Below, in pieces: positions 9,891-22,100 of a stretch of 64,000 bases of DNA. Source of the stretch: Paragordius varius (taxonomy: Eukaryota > Nematomorpha); assembly GCA_964247055.1 (NCBI GenBank), contig OZ176051.1, forward strand, positions 7,750,001 through 7,814,000. Direction: 5' to 3'. The notes beneath the pieces are model-generated. The model had not been told where the DNA came from. It did no database searches and worked only from the letters and a program-made list of their open reading frames with translations. The number at the start of each line of letters is the position of its first letter. Position 1 is the first letter of the stretch. The position numbers and the translations under genes are program-made.

Positions 9891-10890
9891 TAAGGTGACC
9901 AGATTTTTTGAAGGAAAAAGCGGGACAAATCTAGAAGGGAGTGGGTCATTGGGGGATACAACCAAAAATTTTTATACAAAAAATTTATTGTAATATTTAT
10001 TTATTTTTAACAAAATACATTATAAATATAAAAAAATTTGTACCTCACAGGTTGTTTGTACCATATTCAATAAATTTCCATGTGCACGAACAAAGGGTGA
10101 AGTTATTTTAATATTCTAGAAAAAAATATTAAAGACAAAATCATCACAAAGTGCGCTGGGTGATGCAAGAAGCGGCACAAAAATATTTATAATAATTTAG
10201 CGAATAATCTTAATCAAAACATTATTGGCAGATACACAACGTTCAAACAGCTACTGATTTGTTACCCCTGGATGTGGAAAATATAGATGTTAAAATGCTT
10301 GTATATTGTAGAACTGTTGGTTAGCTCTTTTGCCAGCGATTGAAATATTTATAAAAATGTGATCTCCTAGAATCCTATTTTTTATCACAGGACAAAGGTC
10401 AAAATTCCAAGTCAAAAAAGGTTAGAAAATAATTCTATACCATTACCTAATCGCAATATTATAAAACATCCAGAAAAACAAGGCTCAATGAATAGCCAGA
10501 ATATAAAAATGTTTTATACAAACAGAAACGATTATTTGGAAGACAAGACGGTGCACAATGACACTTTTTGATGAAGTCTCATTACTAAATAAATATATTG
10601 AATGAAAACTTATATTATGGACAACAGAAAAAAATACGTAAGATAGAAATGGTTAAAATAATCATTTTTAAACAAATTATGTTCCATACAATATTATTTT
10701 AATTGTAGAATTTGCATTATTTTTACCTGAACCACTGCTATTGAACGCGTTTTTCCACAGTAAATTAAGTAAGGACACGGAATCAAATTTAAATGTTGAA
10801 TAAAAGCCATTTTGTGTGTTCAAATATAATTTGACAAATTATGAAGACTTATACAATATTTTACGTGATTTTGTTTATTTTTTTACACAA
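9891..10890 (+). mobile_element. hAT element, deleted plus-strand copy (inverted partner of the next)
   Basis: Starts with the hAT-like end TAAGGTGACCAGA at 9891, followed by a tract with GCGGGACA. Downstream, plus-strand translation gives degraded versions of the minus-strand transposase next door: GDARSGTKIF, then LLPLDVENID near 10265, then remnants of the C-terminal dimerisation region near 10700-10850 (ESNLNVE and YNLTNYEDLYNIL). It is a shortened, heavily mutated copy lying head to tail inverted to the copy at 10910-13319. Confidence 0.65.
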
Positions 10891-10909
10891 AAACTTTAAA
10901 GAAAATATT

Positions 10910-12759
10910 TTATTCTTTGGTATATTTTTTGTTTGAGTGAATGCGTTTTAGCAGATTGTCATCATTTTTTAAAATATTGTAGAAGTCACAAGAATTTGTC
11001 AAATTATATTTGACAGATAAAACGGCCTTTAAAGTAACAACATTTAAATTTGATTTTTCCGATGTCCACACCTGATTTACTGTGGAAAAAACGAGCTCAG
11101 TAGCTGCGTTGGTTCCAGGTAAAGATAGTGCGATTTCCACAATTTTTAAAATATTATTGTATGTAATATAGTTGGCTTCAAAATGATGAAATATTTCCAA
11201 CCATTTCTTTTCTAGTGTATATTTTCTTTTGTCCATAATTTAAGTTTTTCAATATTAATATATCTTTTAACTAATGATACTTCAGAAAAAAGATCATTTT
11301 CTGAAAGATTACCTTTTGATAAATTTTGGGAGCAGATATAATCAAATGATTTTTGAACATCGCACCAATTAAATTCTGATTTAATGTTATCCAATGAAAA
11401 TGATCAATTTCAATGAATTGGGTCGTCCAGTCTTCCAAATAATCTTTACAGTTTGTATAAAACATTTTTAAATGGTACAGGATATCTTGGCGATTTTTTA
11501 AGCCTTGTTTTTCTAAATTATATATTATATTGCGGATGGTTAATAGTATAAAATTATTTTCTAACCGTTCTTGACATTGGAATATTAGGTTACTAACTTC
11601 ATTGGCTACTTCGATTGCCGAAATTTTGTCACCTTCTATAAATTTAATAACATTTTGAAAGAGAGAAGCTTGATTATGTAAGACTAACCATATTTTTGAA
11701 CAATCACTTTCAAAAAACTTTTTTAAAGTTGTAGGACATTTGTCCTGTGATAATAAAAAAGATTTTAAAGGATCATACATTTTTAAAATTCTTTCGATAA
11801 CTGGCATAAAAGCTAACCAACGAGTTTTACAATATCCGAGCATTTTTTGATATTGAACTTCTGCATTTTCACAAAATTCTTTAAGCGTTTTAACACGTAC
11901 CTGTATATATAAAAATAGGAATATATTTAACTACATTTTCTACATCTAGGGGTAACAAATCAGCAGCTGTTTGAATAGCGTTGTGTATTATATGCGCTGC
12001 ACACCCAACGCCAATAATGTATTAATGAAGATTATCTGCTAATTTATGAAAAATATTTTTTGTTCCCCTCCTTGCTTTTCCACCATAGTTCATATTGGTG
12101 TTGTCAGCGCAATATGCGATAATCTTTTAAATTATTTTTTTCTAGAATATGCATTATTGAAGTAAATATTCTTTCGGAATTTTCAACGTGTAGAGATATT
12201 AAATCTAAAATTGTAATTTTTACTCCGGTTTTTGAATCTAAATATCTTATTAAAGTGGGAGATAATTTTGTTTCATGGTGATTGATGTATCAGAGTTTAG
12301 GGATAAAAAATTAATTTTCAGCAAATCTTTTGTATTTCAGAAAATGCATGTGAGGAAAGGACATTGCACACAATAGCTTCAGCCTTTGTACGGGCACATG
12401 TAAATTTTTTATGGAATAACGTGCGAATAAGTGAGGTACAGTCCATAGATCTAAACGAATGATTGTGATTAACAGCGTGAAAACGCCCTCAGCTAGTGCC
12501 AAATTCTTTACTTCTTCTCCAAAAGCGGTTTTTCGAAAAAAAACGCTCATTTTGTAAGATGATGCCGCCATATCTCTAAACATTTTTTATGTTTCTGTGT
12601 TTCCATATGCTTTGTAATATCATGCTTGCCGCCATGTGCTAGGGTGAATTCCCCCTCGCATATGAGACATTTAACAGATGATTCATTCTTCGTTTTTTAA
12701 ATAAAAGGAAAATCTTTCATTAATTTATCGTTAAATTTACAACCTCTTTTTGTGCTCAT
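10910..12759 (-). pseudogene. hAT transposase, broken
   Basis: Begins with an ATG at 12757-12759 and MSTKRGCKFNDKLMKDFPF, then a BED-type zinc finger (KCLICEGEFTLAHGGKHDIT with H-x5-H following, about 12590-12690). The middle carries GKARRGTKNIFHKLADN and GVGCAAHIIHNAIQTAADLL, the Cys/His motif of hAT transposases. Frame 11843-11271 contains LGYCKTRWLAFMPVIERILK. Frame 11236-10910 contains the C-terminal dimerisation segment LPGTNAATELVFSTVNQVWT and NLTNSCDFYNIL. Several stops and frame changes interrupt it (for example one stop shortly after DFPFI), so it is inactive. It resembles the ZBED/SCAND3-like hAT group rather than classical Ac. Confidence 0.8.
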
Positions 12760-12796
12760 ATTTATAAACTACTATTAATATATTAAATATTATATT

Positions 12797-13040
12797 ACCT
12801 TAATTTTATGAAATAAACGTGTAAGGTACCGATTTGTGGTATCAATTTGTCTTTTAAGCTACAGATTTATGGTATTAATTTGGCTTTTTAATAAATGTTG
12901 GCAAGTGATAAAACTAAAATATTAGTATAGCAAATATTATAATACCTTAATTTTCTGGAATAAACATGTAAGGTACCGATTTGTGGTATCAATTTGTCTT
13001 TTTATCTAGAGATTTGTGGTATTAACTTGGCCTTTTGAGA
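12797..13040. repeat. tandem duplication inside the hAT element
   Basis: A block of about 95 bp, with GTAAGGTACCGATTTGTGGT followed by ATCAATTTGTCTTTT, occurs at 12797-12892 and again at 12946-13040. Each block contains two smaller units of the type GATTTGTGGTATyAATTTG. Confidence 0.7.
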
Positions 13041-13849
13041 ATGATGACAGTAGTAGTAGGAAGGAAAGTGTATAATCATATGATATAAATTCGAAAAAAA
13101 TAAATATTAATTTAAAAATAAAAATTTTTTTTTAAAATTTATATAGATATTGAAAATATTTAATGATAAAAAATTTAAACGGATAAAAAAAATTATTTGT
13201 ATTAAAAAATTTTTTTTATATAATCGTGAAAAAGCGGGACATTTTAAAAAAGTAGCGGGACGCGGGACAAAGTGTGAAAAAGTGTGGTCCCGCCAAAAGC
13301 GGGTCGTCTGGTCACCTTACATATGCAGTAAAAGATTGTTAGTGCAAAATAAAATAAAAAACACTTTTTAAAATTAGTGAATCATAATTTTTCAAATATC
13401 TTATAAAAAAAATGTTAAATTTCATGGTAGAATTATACATTCGTGATTTAAATTATGGAACTGCATAATAAACACAAATTATACAAGATCTTTATTTAAA
13501 TTATTACTTGATTTTCTCGATCTATTAAAAACTGAATATGGGTGAGATGAAAAATAAAAGGATTTTAAAAATTTGGAGTTTTTTGTAATTAAAAATAAAT
13601 TACAAAAGTTTACTTGTTAAATGCACTATTTATATTATTTATTATTAAACGACACCTTTTCTTTTACACAGATTCAGGAAAAGATTTTAAACACATTAAC
13701 AATGATGTTTTCTTAAATGTGCAACAATATTAAAAACCATTTGTTATATAATAAATATTTATTAATGTTGTGAAATAAGTATAAAATTTAAACAATAAAT
13801 CTAATGCAACATGTTAAATAATATTTGATATATTTCTATGTGTATTTTC

Positions 13850-14367
13850 ATTAAATAAATGTTTTTTCTGTAACGCAACTTCTGTCAATATCTTGTGTGA
13901 TTTGTTTGCCGATTGGGCCCCTTCCAACTTGTCGATATGGCTTTAGATTAAAACCTGTTTCGTCCAGATAAAACATCTTTTCCCAAGGCATATCTTTTGC
14001 CCTTAAAGCGTATTTGTATCTATCTAAGTATATAAAACAAATACCTTGTTTCTATGGTTGAAAGGGAATTTCTATTGATTGGCTTTTTGTATATTCGTTT
14101 TATATTGTATTTAATATTTTTTAGTATTTTGGCTAAGGTTGATCTCCCAACTTTAACCTCATCTGGAAGACGGCTTATTATATCTTCGTATGTGACTTGA
14201 CAATCTTGATCAATAATTTTTTTAACAATATTTATTAATTTTGGATCATTCCATTTGCATTTTGGCCCTCTTTTCTCCATCGTAAACTCATTATCATTCC
14301 GTAGATATCTCAAAAATTTATAAATGTGCTGTTGTTTCAACCCCAGTCTAAGGGCTATATCCTTCAC
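13850..14367 (-). pseudogene. Tc1/mariner-type transposase fragment (copy 2)
   Basis: Frame 14367-14020 differs from copy 1 at only a handful of bases; amino acid differences include Val/Met, Tyr/Cys and Val/Phe. It continues, after the same frame change, with the first catalytic motif FYLDETGFN and ends at the same position after DFDRS. Both copies therefore descend from one internally deleted parent and must have been moved, if recently moved, by a transposase supplied from elsewhere. Confidence 0.75.
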
Positions 14368-14444
14368 TGAGAATTCGTAAAAATTTGGCTCAGAAAAAAT
14401 TCGATATGCCTCATTGATTTTTTCAGTGGTCCAAAAGCAATATT

Positions 14445-14666
14445 CTAAAACATATTAACTGCTAAACTTTTAGATTTCTTAATTTTTTTTGTAGTTTTCA
14501 CAACATTAAATCTTCTAGTAACGTTATCTAAATTGGATATATTCTGTAATACATTTCTAGAAGTATCAATTTGTTGAATATTTGGTATTGTGGCTTCATT
14601 TTCCTCTGAGTATTCATAAACATTTAATAAATTTTCAATAAAAAACATCATATATATTTCACACAA
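14445..14666 (-). pseudogene. N-terminal part of the Tc1-like transposase (copy 2)
   Basis: Begins MCEIYMMFFIENLLNVYEYS and matches 8676-8470 of copy 1 closely, ending KSKSLAVNMF just before the break. Confidence 0.55.
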
Positions 14667-15123
14667 AAATTTTATAAGCTTTCAACAACCAAATGTGCCG
14701 ACCAAATGTCCTCAATTTTCATATTTTGATTATCATTCAATCTTATTATAAACATATCCATAATATCCCCCTGTTTTTTTTAAAAAAAAGTGTTTCTTAT
14801 TTTATTTTGGACTAACAATCTTTTACTGCATATGCTACTGTAATTTTTATAAAAAAAATGCACATTTGGTTATTTTATATCACAACGGTTTCTTTGTGAT
14901 CTTTCTTTATTTTGTCCACTAAAGTTTGTGATTTTTTCCTATATAAGAAATATCAACCATGATTTTGTTCATTTTTTTTAAATTAATTTTTATTATCTTA
15001 TATTATATATATTTTTCTTAACTAATCTCCTATTGATGCCTATGGCGAAAATTTGAGAATTAATAAATTATATTTTATTTTTGCGTTATTTTACTACGAT
15101 TTCAACATCATTATTTATGGTAA

Positions 15124-16211
15124 TCTATATATTTATAAAAATTGAAAGTGGTAGCTTTGTGATCTGTTTCCGGAAAACCGATAGACCGATTCAAATCCAA
15201 ACGAAAAAATATAATCATTATTGAATGCCCCGACAATAGCTTCGCGCTTTTTTTCAAATAGGCCCACAGGTCGGGCCCACCCCGTGTGAAAAACAGGTTT
15301 TTTGAAAACAGAAGTCCACAAAAATCGTGTCTTTGAGTCAATATTTCTGAGAAAGTGTTGGACCATTCAATTTCAAATATGATTTTTGTTTAGTTATTTT
15401 CGATTGCGCCGAACATAGTCGTCTCGTTTAAACCCTCTTTTTACCCGCTCCCCTCGTAAAATGCCATTTTTTTCAAAAAAAATAAGTCCACAAAAATTAT
15501 TTTTTTAATCTATTTTTCGCCCAAGGTATGAGACTGTAAAAATTCAATAAGGATTCCAGGTATTCCCTGTTAAAAGGCAAAAGTTTTAGTCAAGCGTTTC
15601 TTTGATGATAGCTGCTGGGTAAGGAGCTACCCGTTAAAAACTCATCCGTCATGTGGCTTTGTGATCTGTTTCAGGAAAACCGGTTGACCCATTCAAATCC
15701 ATATATCGAAAAAATATAATCATTAATGAATGCCCAGACAATAGTTTCGCCCATTTTTTTGAAATAGCCCCCAGGTGTGAAAAACGGGTTTTTTTGAAAA
15801 GAGAAGTCCAAAAAAATCGTGTCTTTGAGACAATTTTCCGGAGAACGTGTTGGACCATTCAATTTCAAATATGATTTTTGTTTACTTTTCGATTGCGCCG
15901 AACATAGTCGGCTCGCTTTTTTAATTTGGGTCCTCTTTTTACCCGCTCCCCCGTAAAATGCCATTTTTTTCAAAAAAAAACAAAATCCACAAAAATAATT
16001 TTTTGAATCTATTTTTCCCACAAGTAAACAATATATTAGTATGAATGCACCGTTTTAAAATTCCTATGAGATGATATTTATTAGATAATGTTACGAAATA
16101 ATCCACATATGTGGATCATTTTATTGTCCCTTTTTTCTAATAGCCCCCCCTCCCCTCCCAGAAGTCCGAACGACTTCCTCAAGCTGCGTAGCAGCACGAG
16201 ATTTACGCTAG
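15124..16211 (+). mobile_element. Helitron-like element, plus-strand copy with both ends
   Basis: 5' end A|TCTATATATTTATAAAAATT at 15124. 3' end: hairpin GAAGTCC..GACTTC, hairpin GCTGC-GTA-GCAGC, then ACGAGATTTACG and CTAG|T at 16208-16211. This matches the Helitron rule (5' TC, 3' hairpin about 11 nt before CTRR, insertion between A and T). Internally the GGTAGACC/CGATTCAAATCC and GCGCCGAACATAGTCGTCTC blocks repeat with a period of about 510 bp (two units). A stretch at about 16025-16140 is not repeated. It has no Rep/helicase gene, so it is non-autonomous. Confidence 0.7.
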
Positions 16212-16387
16212 TATATAATATTTATAATTTTAACATACTTGCCATTGAGTATCAATAAATGCATATTTTATTGGTTGTTTATTATTTTGGTGTCTTATTT
16301 CATAAATTTTGGTTGTAAATGTTCAAAATAACTACCGTAAAATTGAAATCAGTAACAAAAAATGATACATTATAAGCAAAAGACTTG

Positions 16388-16484
16388 GGTGTTATCGATT
16401 TGCAAGTTTACACCTGCAGGCTTAACTGTACATGCCTCAAATGCCATGCTTTTGCAAGTCAAGTGCGACTTTTCTAACCCCTTA
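16388..16484 (-). repeat. right arm of a long inverted repeat (partner 9042-9148)
   Basis: Contains TGCAAGTCAAGTGCGACTTT next to CTAACCCC, inverse of the left arm. See the left arm entry. Confidence 0.55.
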
Positions 16485-17541
16485 AAATATAGATTTTAGA
16501 AAATGATAAAATAAAAATAATGGTTATATTTTTACTAGGTAATTTTAATATTATATCTTTGTTTTAGTTCATTCATTCAAAAAGATAATACCATGTTATG
16601 TATCGAAAGTTTTCGATATAATTGAATTTATTTAATTTACTTAATTTTACAATCTTTTATCTGTTTTTAAAAACAGTTGTAATATGGTCAATCTCAAGAA
16701 ATAGCGAATTTGAGCTTATGAAATAAAAAAATAATTAAAGATTATCAATAAAATGTTTTTTATTAATTTTTAATTCTCCAATACCTCTATTTATTGGTAA
16801 TTATTAAAAATATTTATCGGTGAGACACCGTCACAGAGAACGTGACAGGGCCAACTAGCAAATTTAAAAAAGCTTTCAGGACATATTTTACGAGCAAAAA
16901 TTTGATTAATTGACTTTAGTAGCTGTCCCAATTTTAGAGTCTGGGAGTCACAAAACCGTAAGAAATATAAAATTTTTTATGTAATACATGAGAATGTTTG
17001 ATCAGTAATTTTAACTAATATAAATTCTAAAACTGTAGTTTTGGAAACGTTCAACATCATCGAATTATGCATAAGAAGTGTTTTTGTAAAATCTTGAAAT
17101 TTATCATTCCGTTTCCATCATACCTCATAATAGTAAAAAGTACACTTAAAATTTTTTTGCCCATTTTGAAAAAAGTATTGCATTTTTTTAAAATTTTTAG
17201 TTAATATCAAAATTTAGCTATTTTTCGATTTTTCCCGCAATATCGGTATTTTTGCGTATAATTTAAGAAACGCCCATTTTAGAAGAGCGTACAAATTTAA
17301 GACTTTCGGAGCTCATTCTTAAAAATTGTAATATAAAAATTTTATTTGCTTTTAATAGTAATTCATAATATATTGAGGTGATTTTTTTGGTATGAGACAT
17401 TTAGCCTAAAAATAATTATTCAAAAACGTGCTCTATTTTGCCATTTTTTATATTGAACCTTACGACAAAAGTGTTAAAAACTTTCTCTAGTTGTAAATAC
17501 CAAAACTAAAGGGACTATGATAATTCTGACACATTATCCCA

Positions 17542-17544
<3 letters not shown>
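16485..17544. other. AT-rich spacer, no gene seen
   Basis: No exon or element end is visible. A short hairpin-like GTCACAGAGAACGTGAC occurs at about 16830-16848 in an otherwise featureless stretch. Confidence 0.4.

Positions 17545-17587
<43 letters not shown>
17545..17587. repeat. (TA)n microsatellite
   Basis: About 40 bp of alternating TA, directly next to the left arm of the palindrome that follows. Confidence 0.9.
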
Positions 17588-17589
17588 CA

Positions 17590-18805
17590 CTGTGTGCAAA
17601 AAAGAGGGTCATTTTGATTTAACGAAAAAATTTTTTTATCATGAGATTGCCTAGATCAGCGTATTCTTTTGCCGCAAAAATTTTTAATTGTTGACAATTT
17701 AGTTTTTGAAATATTGAGAGAAAATCGAAATCGGGCAAAAAGTGAAAATTAATGATAATTAAGGATAATTTAAAAAATACTGATAAAATCTGAAATATTA
17801 TGGTTTATTATCATTTGAGATATTTTCAATATATAAATAGCCTAAAATCATATAGTTAGGGTTTCTATAAAATTTCAGGTCAAAAGATGGCGTTCTTCTT
17901 TTATCACACTTAAAAGACAAAAAAATTAATGAAACTATATTAAAATAATTTAATTTAATTATTTACTACCTAAACTCACTATTAAAATACATTAATATTT
18001 TATTCGGTAAAATAAACTCTAAATCAACCAAAAATATTGTTTTTTTTGCATTTTTTTTCTCATCTCGTTTATGAGTATAAAAAAATTTGCACTGTTTTAT
18101 TTTGGATTCTTACATGATTGGGAATCATTAAGTATATAATTTATGCAAAATAGGATTTAAAACTAGTGGAATATCAACCAACAATTCTTATAATTTCCTG
18201 TAACAAGTCTGTGTTATGACAAATTAATAATTGTATTGGGATTTGTACGGATTGTTGGTTGATATTCCACTTTTCAATCCTATTTTGCACAAATTTTATC
18301 TTTAATACAAAAAAGAGTATAAATTTTTCATACACTCATAAAAAAATGCAAAAATAAAAAACAATATTTTTGGTTTTATTTTGATATAAGTTTATTTTCC
18401 TGAATATGAATGTTAAGATTTTAATAGTTAGTTTAGGTAGTAAATAATTAAAAAAATTATTTTATTATAGTTTCATTAATTTTTTTGTCTTTTAAGTGTG
18501 ATAAAGAAAAACGCCATCTTTTGACCTAAAATTTTATACCCTAATTATATGATTTTAGGCTATTTATATATTGAAAATATCTCCTAAAATGATAATAAAT
18601 GATAATATTTCAGATTTTATCATTATTTTTTGAATTATCCTTAATTATCCTTAATTTTTACTTTTTGTCCAATTTCGATTTTCTCTCAATATTTCAAAAA
18701 CTAGGTTGTCAACAAATAAAAAGTTTTGCGGCAAATGAATACGCTGGTCATAAGCTATCTCATGAAAAAAAATTTTTTCGTTAAATTTTTTTTGCACATA
18801 CTTAA
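17590..18805. repeat. giant palindrome / foldback element, arms about 0.6 kb
   Basis: The left arm (17590-18186) is repeated inverted as the right arm (18251-18805), separated by about 64 bp. Matching landmarks from outside inward: GTGCAAAAAA, TTAACGAAAAAATTTTTTT, the AGATC/GACCAGCGTATTC block, the gatttTCTCTCAATATTTCA block, AAAAGATGGCGTT, TTAGGTAGTAAATAA, and at the centre GGAATATCAACCAACAAT facing ATTGTTGGTTGATATTCC. The arms differ at scattered positions and small indels, so they have diverged since formation. There is no transposase frame. It lies about 360 bp upstream of the first SLC37 exon. Confidence 0.85.
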
Positions 18806-19165
18806 TATTATCAGGATACATTTTTGTTTGCGTATGTTAAGCTAATTTTCTAAAAGTTTTATTATAATTTTAAGACTTTAAACCAAAAGCTTATTTTATT
18901 CTTCCATAAATACCTAAATTATATTTCAGGATATTTTTGCATGCACTGTGTTTTTGTATCGATTATGTGAAACCAACCTCGTAAAATAGCAGATTATATT
19001 ACATTCCGACCATGCTTTAAATATTTTTCTGCTTAAAAAATTTATTTATTGTTATTGTTTCATAATTTCCTATAAAACAGTTTATCAAATTATAGTTTTA
19101 GCACACATATGTCCTTTCATTTTCTCACTATGTCATATACGTATTAATTTTTTTTTGGTGGACAG
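18806..19165. promoter_or_regulatory. region upstream of the SLC37-like gene (promoter or 5' UTR expected)
   Basis: Non-coding AT-rich sequence between the palindrome and the start codon. The bases just before the ATG (tttttttggtggacag) look like a 3' splice site, so a non-coding first exon further upstream, possibly even inside or beyond the palindrome, is possible. No specific promoter motif is claimed. Confidence 0.3.
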
Positions 19166-22100
19166 ATGCACGGACACCGCAAGCATTTTCCGATCGGGAT
19201 TAAATGGTATTTTCAGAAATGTTATGCTAAAAATGAAATCTTGTTTAAGGATAAACATGACCATCTTTACGATTCTGCCGTAGATAAGGAAAATCAACAA
19301 TATAATCCTGATAATGAATCTGAGACCTTAATTCCTATAGAGAATGAAACACGATCTCCGAAATTTACTCCTGTAATTAATAACTTAATACATCATAAAT
19401 TCCCCACATTTATACTACTTTTAACGTTTGTCATATACACGGGGTATCACGCATCTCGGAGACCTATTAGCGTGGTTAAATCGGTTCTGCATCATCCCTC
19501 CAACTGTTCATCATTCGTAACATTATCTCCGTCATCGGATAATCCTACCCCTTATCCATATGCTAACAACAGTTTATGTGTCGATTGGCCACCCTTTGAT
19601 GGCCCAAATTATAATCGATTGTTTGGAGCGCTTGATATGGCTTACTTATTTTCCTATGCTATTGCCATGTTTGTTTCTGGTCATTTGGCTGAACATAGTC
19701 ATTTGCGATATTTCTTAACATTTGGAATGATTCTAAGCGGTTTGTCTACCGTCGTGTTTGGGGCCGGATATTTTTTTAACATACATTCCATATTATTTTA
19801 TTTCGGGATCCAAATTATTGGTACTTCTTATATTAATCAATAATGTCACTTATGATTTTTATGCATAAACTTTTATATTATAATTTCTGATAAATACACT
19901 CGTTATTTTTTTATTAGAATACTTATTTAAACATGGTATTATTATAAAATAAAAATTTATTGTTGTATACTCAACCAAGCTGCCTTTTGTTTAAAATTTT
20001 ATTAATAGGTGGAATATTTCAATCCTCTGGGTGGCCTAGCGTAGTCACTTGCATGGGTTATTGGTTTGGAAAACGGAAAAAGGGGCTTATATTTGGCATT
20101 TGGAATTCACACACTTCCGTTGGAAATATATTAGGTACACTTTTAAAATTTTTGCTCAAAATTTGTACAAATTTCAAATATATCATAATTCAAAAACGCC
20201 AAATTCGCCCTAAATATAAGGCTATATAAAAAAAACAAATATTTTGTTATATTCATTTTATAATGCTTTCTCCTTTGTCTTTTCCAATTTACTTTAATTT
20301 ACTTTTTATATTTAATTTTGAATATGTGCATATGTACAGGTAGCCTTCTTGCATCCATTTGGGTTAATTATGCTTGGGGCTGGTCTTTTGTAGTTCCTGG
20401 TGCTTTACTTATATTACTTAGTGGGGTTGTGTGGATGTTTCTCATCCCTTCGCCCGAAGAATTTGAGGAAGCCCTTGTTATCCATTGTGCCAAAAATCGC
20501 CAAGAACCGAATGATTTTGCCAGAGTGTTGAATGCTGATAATTATGAAAAAAATAAGGATCACACACCTATTATGGAACATGCTGAAATTCCCACCTTGT
20601 TTGCTACGCACAAGAGTTTAAATGGTAATGCCAAACAACATACCTCAAATCGACATCATAGCAACAATGGTATTGCACCAGAAAGCTATATAGCTGAAAC
20701 AGGTAAATATAGGTTTTGTTACACCTCTAAATGTCTGGACTACTTCTTTAAAATATTTTATCTTAATTTATAATAATAGAATAGCAGCTAAATCATACAT
20801 AGTTTTTTCTAGGGTACTAAATTGATTTAAATTCAGTTACTTTGGTTATTTTTATAATTCTAATATTTCGTGTTTTTTGATTTTGATATTTGATAGCTTT
20901 TTGACTTAATATATAACGGTTAACACTTACGATCTTATTCCAAGGTCCTTATCTAGACATTTGGTAATGTTGAGGTTTAGTATTTTTATGATATTTAATT
21001 AATAAATTCTAATTTTTGGCTATTTAGATGGTGATGGATTTGTTAATGAAAGATCGGATTTACTCAGAACAAGGTAATATCATATTTTACCCAGCTTTTA
21101 TTGGGTTTAATATAATAAATTAATAAATCAATAAATCTTTTTGCATTTTATGACGCTGCCATTTTTATTTAATATATTTCAATTTACATATAATACGATT
21201 TTTTTATAGGTCTACCGACAACATTGGTAATCATGCATCTTACGCTGGACCCAGTCACACACCTATGCCTCTTTTAGCTAAAAAACCGATTGGTTATATA
21301 TGATTATAAAGATTTTATTTTGCAATACAAATAATCTAAGTTTTATACTTTAACTAAAGTTTTTTGAACCTGTATTGTATTGTATTGAATATGATTATTA
21401 TTAAATAATTTAATGTGTAGGTATTGGGAATGCCTTACGCGTACCAGGTGTTTTGGAGTTCTCTTGCTGTCTGTTCTTTGCCAAGGCCGTGAGTTATACC
21501 TTTCTGTATTGGTTACCGAATTATATTACGGCCTCCTCTGATTTAGATCCGGCTCAAGCTGCCAAACTTGCGAGCGTTTTTGATTTTGGGGGTATTTTGG
21601 GTGGCATTATTGCAGGTAGGGATGATATAATAACAACTATTATGTTTTTAAATAAATTTATTATATTAAGTTTTGGTCCAAATGAGATAATTTATTTAAA
21701 TATATATATATATATATATATATTGAAATTTTATATACAGTCATGAATCCTTTATTTTATCAAAAATTTATTTCTTGTTAAATGGATATAAATATTTGAT
21801 TAAGAAAGGAAAAAACAAGAGTTCTATGGTAATTCTTATATTTTTTGATAAATATGATACTGTTACATTATAGAGCTCTTGTTTTTCCATTCTTTACCAA
21901 ATATTTACCCATTTAACGAAAAAAAAATAATTTTTTAATAAAATAAAGGATACATGCCTGTATTCCGTTTTTGATTTCACTTGATTACAACAATGGTTTT
22001 TATAATTTCTTATTTTAATAGTGTTGAGATTTAAATTGCCTATCATCACCTTAAATAGTTTTCTTTGACAAATTGGGATTTCATAAATGTTGTAATTTTT

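Larger units (their letters stand above)
10910..13319 (-). mobile_element. hAT element with BED-finger transposase, main copy
   Basis: Minus strand. The outer end at 13319 reads, inverted, TAAGGTGACCAGACGACCCG, matching the end of the plus copy at 9891. Proceeding inward it has a 5' untranslated part with a tandem duplication (12797-13040), a BED zinc finger and a hAT transposase down to 10910. The flanks outside the two TAAGGTGACCAGA ends do not form an 8-bp duplication, as expected if two copies are fused or one recombined. Confidence 0.75.
13322..14834 (-). mobile_element. Tc1/mariner-like element, copy 2
   Basis: Same ends as copy 1: TATGCAGTAAAAGATTGTTA at 13322 and its inverse, ending GCATATGCTACTG at about 14834. 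The body is nearly identical to copy 1 but lacks the Helitron-like insert, leaving the intact sequence AAATTATTACTTG at 13498-13508. Homology to copy 1 continues past the right end to about 15005. The left end touches the outer end of the hAT element, so the junctions are nested. Confidence 0.75.

Noticed and set aside
9042-16484. Long inverted repeat considered as a Polinton-type element
   Set aside because: No capsid, polymerase or integrase-like coding sequence was seen between the arms; the contents are other DNA transposons.
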